From Culex pipiens pallens (taxonomy: Eukaryota > Arthropoda > Insecta > Diptera > Culicidae): a stretch of 64,000 nt of DNA. Location: contig NC_068938.1 in the NCBI RefSeq assembly GCF_016801865.2, positions 196,758,429 through 196,822,428 on the forward strand. Direction: 5' to 3'. The notes below the pieces were generated by a model. That model was not told the DNA's origin. It saw only the letters and a program-made list of their open reading frames with translations, and did not search any database. The translations under genes were made by a program, and so were the position numbers. Positions 19,901 through 30,353 of this stretch are shown one piece after another; within the stretch, counting starts at the first letter, position 1; each line of letters starts with the position of its first letter.

Positions 19901-22900
19901 AACGGGTCACGAAAAGAAAGTGTGAAAATTTTCTTGACCACTTTCCTTCCGAGCTCCGTACTTAGCTTATAGAATTTAAAGCATCTTAATTTGAACTTAG
20001 AAAAAAAAAGTTCTGAAGAAACTTTAAACAGAAGGACATTTCTAGCAAAACATTGTAAAAGAGCCGAAGTCGAAGTGTAAACAAAGAGTCTATCCTGCTC
20101 GTTCCTAAGGTAAATATCAACTGACGTGAGCAGGATGGACTCTTTGTTTACACTTGGGCATCGGCCCTTTTACATTGTTTTGCTTGATTTTGAAAAAAAT
20201 AATGAGTTCGTCGTCTTGGCTTTTTGATGTATCTTTAAAAATGTTTTGAAAGTTATCTAATACAGTCCAGACTCGATTATCTAAAGTTTTTGCCTTCCTC
20301 ACCTTACTGAGGAAAGGCTATAAAATCACTCGAAAAACGAACTTCTTAAATAGGCCTTCTAGACCCACCTTCACGTATACATATCGACTCAGAATCAAAT
20401 TCTGAGCAAATGTCTGTGCGTGTGGATGGACGTAGAATTTTTTTTCTCACTCACTTTTCTCGGAACTGGTTCAACCGATTTTGTCCGGATCTGTGTCGTT
20501 AGATCCGTCTTCAGGTCCCCTGAGTATTTTTTGAATATCATTAAGTTTAGTTAAGTACTTCAAAAGTTATGCTAAAAAAACGATTTTAGTTAAAGTTCAG
20601 AAGATTGTAAAAAGGGTGGTTTTTGTAAGAAAACTGGTCATGCTATATATTTTCAGAAAGGTATTTAAAAGACCTTTAAAATGAGCCTAAAACATCAAAG
20701 ATCAGATAACCCTATCAAAAGTTATTAGCACTTAAGTGTTATTTATGCACTTTTCGGAGGCCGGATCCCAGATATTTCTATCATAACGGTGTCCGGGTCT
20801 GGCATGTGACCCATCATTAGTTAGATAATTGAAAAACCTTCCAAATGAGCCTACAACATTAAAGATCTGATGACCAGTTCAAAAGTTATAAGCACTTAAA
20901 TGCTATTTATACACTTGTTGGAGGCCGGATCTCAGATATTACGATGAAAAAAGTGTCCGGGTCATTCATGTGATCCATCATTAGTTAGATAACTGAAAGG
21001 CCTTTCAAATGAGCCTACAACATCAAAGATCTGATTACCCTATCAAAAGTTATGAGCACTTAAGTGTTATTTCTACGTTTTTTGGAAGCCAAATCTCAGA
21101 TAATTTGATGAAAATAATTTTCGGATGCACAATGCGACCCATCGTTGGATGAGAAATCGAAAGACCTCTTTGCAAAGAAACAAAGACTAAGTAGATACAT
21201 ATTTTCTCATTTATTTTCATTTTTTATAAATAATGACTTTCTCCACTCGTGGTCAAATGAAACTTCCTCCTGCTGCCTCAAATCCATCATCGTTTAAGGT
21301 CTCGCGTATTGCGTAGTCTGGAAGACAACGTTGTATCTACCGCGACAGGATCTTCGATTGCCGATCTGCAACGGATCGTCCCGGGATAGGAAATTGTTCC
21401 GTCGGTCGTATTGGAAAGTCGATCAGGAACGGACCAGACCGACGATGACGCTGCCGCCGCCATCACTCTTGTTTAGTTTGACCAAAGACACTACAAAGAA
21501 ACTGGTTAGAAATTATTAAAATAACTGTAACAAAAATTACCTTTTAGCCTTTTTTCACACAAAACTTGATCGTCCACTTGAAATTTGATAAAATTAAAAA
21601 AATATACATATTTTGTTTGGAATTGCTTTTAACAGATGACATTGTGAAGAATGCAAAACAGGAGATGGATTCTGCATTTTTGCACGAACACTCACATTGA
21701 GAATTGATCAAACGTCAAAATTACCTCTTACTACACACTGACCAAAAATCAAGAGTTCGTTTTCCCACATTTTCAAGCAAATTTTAGAGTTCAAGTCGAG
21801 CATTTTAGCTCGAGCCTCGATTCGATTTGGCTCGCGTACAAGCCTTAATCGACTCGATGCTAGAGCCAAAATTCTCATTAGGTTAATGTTCAAGTATTAA
21901 ACCAAAAAAGGTTGAACTGAAAAAATCGTATGTAAAAGTGATATAACAAATTCAGTGAATCGTAATTCTTGATAAGGGTGATTTTATTGCAAAAAATAAA
22001 AGAATTTGTCAAGACAACATTTACGATAGATCAACTATGGTCCCCTTGGAACGAGGTTTAAAGAAAAATACTTTATGTCAAAATCGGCCGTGGAATCAAT
22101 TTTTCAAAATTGATTTAAAAATCTAATTTAAACCTATTGTGAAAAAACAAAATCAAAAAAAAATATTATCGTTGTAAACAAGAATATTACTAATTTTAGT
22201 TCAATTTTAGGATTCAAATTAGATCCTATGTTTTGTTACATGAATAATTGTGGTGAGGGAGAAGGGATGTCCAATGTGTTAAAACAAATGACATCCTTTT
22301 CCCTCTCCAATAGAGTTATCTACGTGTGCAGGTAAGGCCTCGTGGCGCGTTGGTTGGCGGCTTCGGCTGCCGATCCCTATGTTGCTATGGGGCGCGGGTT
22401 CGATTCCCGCTTTATCCTCCTGGCCTTCTGTCGGATGGGGTAGTAAAACGTCGGTCCATTTGCGTAAAAGAGGTTTTGGGTGACTCACCACACATAACGC
22501 CTAGAAATGAGCAGAAACTTGCAACAGAGACCACAAAAAGACCCGGGGTTCGTTAAAGTGGATTGCTTTGCTTTTTTACGTGCGCATGTATTGCGTATAC
22601 GTACATGAAAAAGATTGAGGTTAAATTTTGTACCGGCCAGCAAAACAAATGGTGTGCTAGGACCCTATTGTAAACCATAAATGTGAGGAAGGCACCAACC
22701 ACCTATAGGTGGATTAAGTAACGTTTTTTTTTTAAATTTGGATAATCGAATAATAAAAGAAAAATTGTGACCTTACTCCAGCAAGTGTAGTAGTGAAAAA
22801 GATGTTCCGTCGAATAATCAAAATGATGATTTTTTTTAGATTTCTTTTTCTGATCTTTCGTGCGTGAGAGAGGAGAGCCATGTTCCACTCCGATTTTTTT

Positions 22901-24059
22901 TTGTGATGATTTTTCCATCGCTGGGCAACCACGCTTAAGGAGCTATTACACTACTGCAAACAAACAAACTCGCACTTTTTCGTGTTTGACAGTTTGCCAA
23001 ACAAGGCAAAATGTATGCAGGCTGACGTTTGTACAAACAAATTCAGGCAAAAACAAAGCTGGCAATCTGGCAAACTGTCAAAAAATGCGAGTTTGTTTGT
23101 TTGTTTGCCGTAGTGTAATGGCTCCTTTACAACTACACCACCGATCCCGATTTGAAAGAGATTTACTAACAGCTCACGTCTGTTCGTCTATGGTAAAATA
23201 TTTTAAATTTATAAATATCAAAATATAAGTCTAATACCTTTTTTCAGGAAAAAACCATTTCTTCATTTAGGACTTCATAGATTTTTTTTAAATCCTCTTA
23301 AGCCGTTGCAAATATTTTTCCAGGTTTATGTCGCCCCCCCTCCCCCCCCCCCCCCCTTCAAAATTGGTCTGAAAAATCAGAGGGCAAAAAAATATTTTTC
23401 CAAAAAACTTCAAAATTTCCATGAAAATAGAAGTCTAATCAACTGAAAACAATCTAAAATGCATTTTTCTGCATTGATAATCATATTTAGCATGTTTGGG
23501 CTTGTTTAAAAATGTTTTGAATTTTTATGAAATTCCAATGTACAGCACCGCAAAAAAATTATTTTTCGCAAAAAATAAAATTTTCGTCAATACTTAGATA
23601 TTTTTGGCTCGTAATTTAAATTTTTATACTTTTTTATTGTTTTGTCCCCCCCCCCCCCCTCGACTCTCGTCAGAGTCGAGGGACATAAACTTCAAACAAT
23701 ATTTGCAACGGTCTTACTAAAAAAAAAAAAAAAAAAACGATAAAAACATTGTTTTCCAGACCCGTCTGATGAATCAACGCCGCGTGCACCAGCTGCAGCT
23801 GCACAATCCGGGTGGCGGTGGTGGAGTTGGCACGGCCACGGTTCCTCCACCATCTACATCGGTAACGCCACCACCATCCAGCGTGGGGAGCGGTCACCAC
23901 CACAAGTTCTACACCGGCTCGCTCGACTGTGCCATCCAAACCGTCCGGAACGAGGGCTTCCGGGCGCTGTACAAGGGCTTCGTGCCGACCTGGGTCCGGA
24001 TGGGTCCCTGGAACATAATCTTCTTCATCACGTACGAGCAGCTGAAGCAGATGTACTAG
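16990..24059 (+). CDS. Bmcp: Brain-type mitochondrial carrier protein (SLC25A14/A30-like), four exons
   Basis: Exons 16990-17056, 17159-17723, 17798-17858 and 23760-24059 join to 330 residues with GT-AG introns. The three carrier repeats are present, with signatures PIDTTK (26-31), PTDVLK (133-138) and PIDVIR (226-231). The N-terminus MGEIRDWRPFVYGGVAS and overall sequence closely match what I know of Drosophila Bmcp, an uncoupling-protein-related inner-membrane carrier. Expected role: transport across the mitochondrial inner membrane; the substrate is not evident. Residues 247-279 form a Gly/Pro/Ser/His-rich insert in the third matrix loop, encoded by exon 4. ATG 16990 gives the family-like start. 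A 102 bp intron 1 is in frame and lacks stops. Intron 3 is 5.9 kb of repeats. Confidence 0.93.
17057..17158 (+). other. Bmcp intron 1, 102 bp, in frame and stop-free
   Basis: The donor is GTGAGG after GAATTCG and the acceptor is TTTTGCAG. Splicing restores Gly-Thr before PIDTTK. The intron length is a multiple of three with no stop, so retention would insert 34 residues before the first carrier signature. Splicing is preferred because the joined protein matches the family exactly here. Confidence 0.85.
18068..20043. other. A/T-rich degenerate sequence in Bmcp intron 3
   Basis: It begins with a CACAGACGAACAGACG MITE end (18068) and a sequence like the 5044 copy. It then turns into long degenerate AAATTTCAAAATT-type low-complexity DNA with dispersed similar segments (for example CTAGAATTTTGAAAATGTAT near 19273 and 19672). 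No gene is seen. Confidence 0.6.
20044..20184. mobile_element. Foldback element, ~140 bp
   Basis: The arms AGCAAAACATTGTAAAAG and complement, with AGTGTAAACAAAGAGTC in both arms, surround a short spacer near 20105-20125. A half copy is at 36719-36776. Non-coding. Confidence 0.7.
20650..21175. repeat. Three tandem ~160 bp repeats inside element G1
   Basis: Three copies share AATGAGCCTACAACAT, AAAGTTATAAGCACTTAA and GGAGGCCGGATCTCAGATAT, starting near 20670, 20840 and 21005. Non-coding. Confidence 0.65.
22330..22580 (+). mobile_element. tRNA-derived SINE family B, copy 1
   Basis: The tRNA-like head has an A-box-like segment (GTGGCGCGTTGGTTGGCGGC) and a B box GGTTCGATTCC. A tail including AGTAAAACGTCGGTCC is shared with copy 2 (38728-38956). 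It is not a functional tRNA: the arms do not fold cleanly and the body extends well past the tRNA part. Confidence 0.7.
22937..23127. mobile_element. Foldback MITE, ~190 bp
   Basis: The arms are AAGGAGCTATTACACTACTG and the complement of ACGGCAAACAAACAAACAAA, meeting TGCGAGTTTGTTTGTTTGTT. Near-perfect inverted repeats of ~40 bp surround a core with GACAGTTTGCC on both sides. Non-coding, in Bmcp intron 3. Confidence 0.75.
23299..23716. mobile_element. Inverted-repeat element with internal poly-C tracts
   Basis: The ends TAAGCCGTTGCAAATATT and AATATTTGCAACGGTCTTA are complementary. Poly-C runs sit inside at about 23334-23357 and 23646-23659. A half copy with a poly-G run is at 58430-58535. It lies just upstream of Bmcp exon 4. 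The C/G tracts could form G-quadruplex or i-motif structures. Confidence 0.6.
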
Positions 24060-24344
24060 AGAGAAAGAGAGATGGACGGAATGAGTGAAAGTGTGCGCGC
24101 GAGTGAGATGGGACGAATGTCGTTGTTGTAAGTAGCAAAATGAATCTTTGGAAAGTGCGTCGAAAGAGGGTCACTTTCACCCAATATTACGTTACATATG
24201 ATTGCAACAAGCATTGAAACAAACAGGTCGCATTAGGTTTTGCCTTTTTTATCAGTTAAGAACCTAGAATTTAATCCTGATCTTGGGGCTTAGAGTCGCT
24301 GTATTTGTCGGTACCAAAGTTATTTTTTTCTATCTCTTTTTGCA

Positions 24345-24350
24345 AATAAA
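24345..24350 (+). terminator. Candidate poly(A) signal of Bmcp
   Basis: AATAAA lies 286 bp past the stop codon, the first clear hexamer on the plus strand. It would give a 3' UTR of about 0.3 kb. Confidence 0.5.
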
Positions 24351-24959
24351 AGAAGCGCATTTCTTTATCGAACTCATTTCCATAATAAGCTCTGGAGGCA
24401 TTTAACAAAAAGTGCATTAAAAACACGATTCAAAATCATCACCCCCTAAAAAAACTAGAAGTAAAACTTCCGCTAGAAACCGGTAAAGATCTCCTATTCA
24501 AAATTGAAAAAAAAAATGTTTTCGCTGCGAATTATTGGTACGTTTAATCTTTACTGAGTAAGACGAAAATTATTGTTAACCAAAACATTATGGCTAGAGA
24601 TATTTATGAAACACCACACACAAAAAAAACTAACAATAGTAGGAAAAACAAGGAAACAAAACCTACATACCGAGTAAATTATCCGCCGTACGAAACTCTT
24701 GTATAAGTAGTAGATGTTATTTCAAATTTATATTTTGAACGAAAAATAAACCAAGTTGTAAAAGCACATTGTTTTGTTACTAGAATTAGTTTTGAAAGAA
24801 AATCCAAAATAAAACACTTTTTTTCAAGCATACTTGGGCACGCTCTAAAAAGAACCATAAAGCATATTCCTGAAACCTCAAAAAACGTTTTTAAAACTCT
24901 GAAAATTTCAACTACAAAAATCTGAGATTCCAAAAATTCTTATAATTTTTAAACTGTTA

Positions 24960-25916
24960 TAAAATTTAAAAAAAATCATCAAATCCAGCAATTTCAAAAA
25001 ATTTAAATTTCTTAAAATAATAAAATTTTAAAAAAATCCGGGAATCCATAAATATCTCGAATTTCTAAAATCTCTAAAAATACTAAAACTCTTAAAATTC
25101 TAAAGAAAACATCCTAAAAATTATAGATAAATTGAATTTCCTAAAATTCTCAAAATTCCTAACATATTTTAAAATTACAGCAATCAAAAAATTTCAGGAA
25201 TTTCTAAAATTCTCAAAATACACTAATTTCTCACATTCCTGAAATTTAAAAAATATAAAAAATCCAGAATTTTTTTCCCTAAAAGAGCAATTAGCTAGCA
25301 AAATCTAAACTTAGAAACATGTACCCTCCCTGTAAAGGCTTTTGAATTAATCTCAGTTGAAAGGTTCTCTCTGAATTGCAAATGTAACATCCTGGAGCAG
25401 AACTATTAAATTCTAATAAACACTAATTGAATTGAAAATTTAAACATTCAGAAACATCAAAAAATTTTAAAAATTCATAAATCCATGGAATTCTTAGATT
25501 ACAAACGTTCCTAAAATTTATACATTTCTCTACTATTGAAATTGAAAAAAATAAAAAAAACCTAATAAACCAAAAAAATAGAAATTTTAAGATTTCAGAA
25601 ACCCCTAAAATTCCCACATTCCAGGAACGTATTATTTGTGAAATTTGTTGAATTCCAAAACAATCATCAAAATCAATTTTTTTTTATTTTTGGAATCCCT
25701 AGAATTACTAAAATTCCTGGAATCTCTCAAATAGTAAAAACTCTTAAAAGTTCTAACATTCCAAAATCTTTGAAAATTCTAAAATTTAGAAAAGTCATTG
25801 AATTAATGAATTCACTACCATTTTTATAACTATTATTATTAAAAATAGAAATTTCTGAAGTTCTAAAATAACAGAAATACCTAAAATTTCTGAGATTCCC
25901 GATTTTGTTTAATTCT
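24960..25916. repeat. A/T-rich degenerate low-complexity sequence
   Basis: Irregular repetition of TTCTAAAATTCC-like words on both strands, with no gene. Similar DNA continues after the LINEs at 28940-29595, so the two LINEs probably inserted into one such tract. Confidence 0.6.
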
Positions 25917-26017
25917 AAATTTCTAAAATCATTGGGGTCGTTACCCTGATGCTCCGCGAATTTTTTTCGATTTACGGTGAAAGTGCGTTGTATTAATCGC
26001 GAGTTCTTCCCCGCACG

Positions 26018-27667
26018 ATGGGCAGGAACACCCGCGGCCGTGGCAGCTCGAGTTCACCTCGAGGACGTGGCCGGGCCAGTTCCTGCAGCAGCATCGGAAA
26101 GACCTCCTCGTCTGGCTCCAAACGGTCAACAAACCTGCTGAAGCTGCCATCCAACTACGTACCTGCGCGTAGCCCCATACGTACGCGTGGACTAGCGGCA
26201 CTTGCCAACCCGGAACCAGTGGATTATCCACCAACAAGCCGGGAACATCCTCGACGGCGGTTCCAACCTCAAACGGTTTCGCTGCGTTGTCTGATGACAA
26301 CAAAGGAGACGACGACGACGACGTCAGTGGTGGCGATGGTGTTACTACTACACCGTCGCAGGCTAAGGGCACCTCCACCGCGGGGGAGCAAGAGTCAAAA
26401 AAATCGAACAAAAAAATGCCACCGATTACAGTGCCTGGTCGCCCAGCTGTTGAAATCGAGGGAGCATTGGCGGATGCCGACTGTCAATACCTGATGCCAA
26501 GCCTGATGCGTATTAACAAGTCGTCCGTAAACATCATCACACGAGATCGCCCGCGTTTCGAGAAAGTTCTGAAAACGCTGAAACATGCAAACATTCAGTA
26601 CTACACGCATGATTCGCCGGAAAACCTTCCGGTAAAGGTAGTGGTGACTGGGTTCTCCATCCTAGTGCCACCCAAGGAATTTGTGGATGTAATTCTCGCG
26701 AAAAAAATATTTATCCGCGAGAAGCTAAAGTACTCTCGCATAAGGTAACCGAGGTCGGAGACCAGATTCTCTGGCTGCTGTACTTCGAACGCGGTTCCGT
26801 TAAGATCCAGGACCTGCGCAAAGTTAAATCGCTGGAAGGATTCATGGTGAGCTGGAGATACTTCAGTAAACGGCCTTCCGATGCTGCCCAATGTCACCGA
26901 TGCCAACGTTTTGGACACGGTTCCCGGAACTGCACTTTGGCGCCGAAGTGTGTCAAGTGCAGTGCAGCCCACCTCACGGCTGCATGCACGCTGCCCAAGA
27001 AAGCATCTCTGGGAAAGGACAACCAAGCCGAGCAGAACAAGCGGAACGTGAAGTGTGCTAACTGTGACGGTAACCACACTGCCAATTACCGCGGGTGCAC
27101 CGCTAGGAAGACCTACCTCGAGGCGCTGGAGAAGAGGAAAAAGCCAGCACCACATTCCTCAAGGACTTCGACAGGTCAGCCCTCGACCGAACCCCGTCAA
27201 CCCCGTCCTCCTGGATTCGGGCGTACTTACGCCAGCGTGGCAGCTACCGCAAACGGTCCAACCCCGGACAGCAACAGTGATGGTGATTTATTCGAAACGA
27301 AGTTGACTTTATAGCTGTCGGCCACCATTGCTAGTACCAACCACTAGTGTCTTCCTTTTATCTACAAGGACTTCGCCGCCCTGAGCTCCTAAGTGTATGA
27401 AAGTATGGCACGGAGCGACGGCGCCGAATACCCATATTTACACAAAGAATTTTAGAGCGCCCGCCGCGGGATTCGAACCGGCGACCTCTGGATTGTGAGT
27501 CCAGTGCGCGGTCCGATTGATCCACACGGGCGGGACATTTATTTACCCTCACTGAATTCCTCTCCCTTGCGAGGGACATGTTTACGCGACTCAACACTTG
27601 CCGAAACAAACTGGAGCAGTTCTTAGCGCTGCAAGAGCTGATGGGGAAGTACCTATGCCCTGCATAG
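26018..27667 (+). pseudogene. Non-LTR retrotransposon ORF1 (gag-like) with CCHC knuckles, broken
   Basis: ATG 26018 begins a basic Ser/Arg/Gly-rich N-terminus. One frameshift lies near 26210 and another near 26720-26745. The third section has three zinc knuckles: CHRCQRFGHGSRNC (from 26892), CVKCSAAHLTAAC and CANCDGNHTANYRGC, the pattern of Jockey-type ORF1 nucleic-acid-binding proteins. A 244 bp SINE splits the frame at 27293. After it the frame resumes at 27542 (FTLTEFLSLARDMF) and ends at TAG 27665-27667. In an intact element this protein would coat the retrotransposon RNA; this copy cannot make it. Confidence 0.8.
27293..27536 (-). mobile_element. tRNA-derived SINE family A, copy 1 (7 bp TSD)
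   Basis: A 244 bp element in minus orientation inside the LINE ORF1, flanked by ATTTATT (27286-27292 and 27537-27543). The tRNA-like head has B box GGTTCGAATCC and an anticodon-type loop reading CAC (valine-like). It matches copy 2 (38328-38571), also 244 bp, along its length. Confidence 0.88.
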
Positions 27668-27986
27668 GTGCAAGCTCACACACTGTGGAACAGTCTTCGC
27701 CTTCAGTAAAGAACTGATTTTTTTTTTCTGTGATATATATTTAAGCTTTCCTATCCTCCTTCTCTTCCATAGTTACAGTAGCAGTTATTTTAGAAAGTTT
27801 TTTCTGCTCTCGCTTAACCGACTGAAACTGAATTTATTTCATCCAATTGATTATATTTGAATTTATTTGTAATTGTAAGAATCTCCAAAACTCTGCATTC
27901 TGTTATTAGTTAAGCAAATTGTATTCTGATTAGTACAAATAAACATGAATTGAATTGAATTGAATAAATTTCTAAAATCTCGGAAG

Positions 27987-27995
<9 letters not shown>

Positions 27996-28017
<22 letters not shown>

Positions 28018-28935
28018 CTTTATTGAATTCAATCAAATCTTTACATTCGGCTTACACTACCCTAATGAACTTTTGTTCTTCTAAAGGGGAGTGAGATAAT
28101 GCGATTCAAAACTTTAAAATTACTTTAACGGGGTAGAAAGTTGTTAAAATCACTGCGAATTTTCAGTACCATTTCTTGCTTGAGTTTAGTCAGCGTTGTT
28201 GCTTCCTTGATACTTCCAGGTAATCTGTTGAAGACGTTCGGGCCACAAATCGGGAATCTTTTTCGACCTAATTCCGTCCGGAACCGCTGCCGTTGGATTT
28301 GGTTCGACGATCTGTTGTCATGTTGGTGTTGAGCTGTGCTGAAATGCCAATTGTGATGCAAATTTTGGTTGTTCAGGATCTTATACATTAAGACTGCAAT
28401 TCTCTGTGTGTACATTCCTAGGATTGGCAGGATGTTGTTCTTTAAGCGATACAGCTCGTGCGTTGGGTGTAGGTAGGGTAGCTTGTAGATTGCCTTCAGA
28501 CATCGATTTTGTTGAACTTGAATTTCCTTGATGACCGTTTTGTGTGCACTCCCCCAAGCGGCTATTCCATACAGGTAACGACTTTGGATAAAAGCGTAGT
28601 AGATCTTGAGCAGGACGTTTTGAGGAACAGTCTTGCACAATTTTCTTAGTACACCGCAGAGTGATGCACAGTTAGCCACAATTTCACGCACGTGTGCGTC
28701 CCAGGAGAGGCGGTTGTCCAGATGCACCCCAAGGTACTTGAAGGTTGAAACTTCTTCGATAATTTGCTCACCAACTTGCAGTTCTGGATGCGCAGGGAGT
28801 TTCTTAAGCCGGAACATCATCATTTTGGATTTCCCAAAATTCAAAGCGAGAAGATTGTTTTCCAGATAGTTCAGAATCAGCTTCATGTCGTCCTTCATGT
28901 GCTGAATTACTTGAGTGGGAGTAAGTTCCACAAAT
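27996..28935 (-). mobile_element. 5'-truncated LINE with TAA-repeat tail
   Basis: On the minus strand a reverse-transcriptase C-terminal frame (28931-28125) is followed by a short 3' UTR and a TAA-type repeat tail (plus strand TTA repeats, about 27996-28018). It is truncated near 28935. No clear target duplication was seen. It is distinct from the adjacent plus-strand ORF1 element. Confidence 0.75.
28125..28931 (-). pseudogene. Non-LTR reverse transcriptase, C-terminal fragment
   Basis: About 268 residues are open. FKYLGVHLDNRLSWDAHV is the conserved block just after the reverse-transcriptase palm. It is followed by SRYLYGIAAWG and the C-terminal domain ending FGP-like ICGPNVFNRLPGS. The catalytic YADD-type motif and endonuclease lie upstream and are absent, so the fragment is inactive. 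No internal stop was noted, suggesting a fairly recent insertion. Its function in a full element would be copying the RNA at the target site. Confidence 0.85.
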
Positions 28936-28939
28936 TATT

Positions 28940-29595
28940 AAATTAAAATCAGAGATTTCTATAATTCTAAAATAACAAAAAAGTTAAAAAATTAAAATTC
29001 TTCAATTTCTAAATTTCCCATAATTTCTAAAATCTCTGGAATTGCTTAAACTCTTATAATTCCAAACTTTCAAATATAATCCACAAATTTCAGAATTCCC
29101 TAAAATTCCTGATTTCGAGAAAACACCTAAAAATCTGAATACATATTTATAATTTTCCAATTAATCCTAAAATTCTATGAGTGGCTAAGAAAATAACATT
29201 TTTAAATTAATTAAATTAAGGGATTATAAAATCATTGAATTATAAAAAATAAGAAAATATGAAATCTTGAAAATTGATATTTATTGATATTTGGAATTTG
29301 AAGAGTTACAGGAATTTCAGATTTTTTTTTTAGTAATTATAGGAAATCTGAAATTTCTGAAGTTTTAGAATTTTAGATATTTATGTTTTATTTTATTTTA
29401 ATTTTTTTTAAATATTATGATTCATGAAATTTCAAGAAATTTGAAAAAATAGACATTACTGGAAATTTCGAATTTTTAACAGTTCAAAGAATTTTAGTGG
29501 TTTGAGTTTTTTTTTTAGATTTTTTGGAACTTCAAAAATTGAAGGAATCTATGGAATTCCTGGATTTTTGGTAATTTTAGAATTAAGAAATTTCT
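28940..29595. repeat. A/T-rich degenerate low-complexity sequence
   Basis: Continuation of the TTCTAAAATT-type DNA of 24960-25916. No gene or structured element seen. Confidence 0.55.
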
Positions 29596-29599
29596 GTTT

Positions 29600-29657
29600 C
29601 GCCTTCTTCACTGAGAAAAGGCTATAAAATCACTCGAAAATTGAACTTCCTAAATAC
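29600..29657. mobile_element. Fragment of element G
   Basis: CTATAAAATCACTCGAAAA matches the left end region of G1 (20310 onward) and the right end of G2. The fragment stops at the start of the next MITE. Confidence 0.55.
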
Positions 29658-29659
29658 AG

Positions 29660-29896
29660 AGCGGATTCGTTAATTCGAATGGAACTGCATTCGAATGAGC
29701 GAATCCAAATTCGCTAATTGGAACGGCTGACAGCTGTCAAAAGCTTGAAACCACGTGTTCGGAAATTGTCGAACAATGGTGTTGAAACGTCAATATCAGT
29801 TTGACAGCTGGCCTTGACGGTTGAGTGCTTTTTAATTCGAATACGTTTCATTTAGCGAACATTTGAAGTAGAGAAATTCGAAATAACCAATCCGCT
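29660..29896. mobile_element. MITE with AGCGGATT ends
   Basis: The ends AGCGGATTCGTTAATTCGAA and TTCGAAATAACCAATCCGCT are inverted repeats with three mismatches. About 237 bp, non-coding. Confidence 0.7.
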
Positions 29897-30353
29897 CAAT
29901 GTTACAGGGTTCTAATCAAGCTACACTACCTTGCAAATATAATGTAGGAATCTGTTTGATAAAATTTTGATTAAAAACGAGATTTTGAGCATCGCGCAAT
30001 TTGTGAAACTGCTGTGCAATATTTTTTTGTGAAACTGTTTATTCAAATAGTTTAATGTATCCAAACGAGTTTAACGTATCCCTATTTAGGGTCTCCAGCT
30101 GCCGGTGGGTACAAAAAAATTAATTTATTCATTCATTCAACTCTAAAAACAATTCGCTCTCAAAATTCAAGTCTGGTTGTCTGTGGCGCTCTCACTTTTT
30201 TTGCGCGTCAAGTTAGCCCTTTCTCCGGCCAACTGTCAATCACTTTTCAGCGGGGGATAGGAAACTGACATCTTCACTGTTGATTTTCCTTCAAACGTTC
30301 AAGTTCAAACGGTTTTGTGATTCTTATCCGCAGCAACATTTTCCAGCAGCAAA

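Larger units (their letters stand above)
20292..22725. mobile_element. TIR element G, copy 1 (GCCTTCCTCAC ends)
   Basis: The left end GCCTTCCTCACCTTACTGAG and right end GTGAGGAAGGC (about 22683-22693) are inverted repeats. Copy G2 is at 54650-55179 in the opposite orientation and a fragment is at 29600-29657. The interior holds a tandem repeat (20650-21175) and a SINE (22330-22580). It lies in Bmcp intron 3. No transposase recognised. Confidence 0.55.
25931..27965 (+). mobile_element. LINE-type element with ORF1 only, no ORF2
   Basis: The flanks 25917-25930 and 27966-27979 are the same 14 bp (AAATTTCTAAAATC), marking both ends. It starts ATTGGGGTCG, carries a gag-like ORF1 (26018-27667, broken) and then about 300 bp of 3' UTR ending in a GAATT-type tail. 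No endonuclease or reverse transcriptase lies between. After removing the SINE (27293-27536) the element is about 1.8 kb. It is either an internal deletion copy or a HAL1-like non-autonomous family. The A/T-rich target makes chance similarity of flanks a mild concern. Confidence 0.75.

Noticed and set aside
22335..22420. tRNA gene
   Set aside because: SINE family B head; weak arms, and a shared 3' body with 38728-38956.
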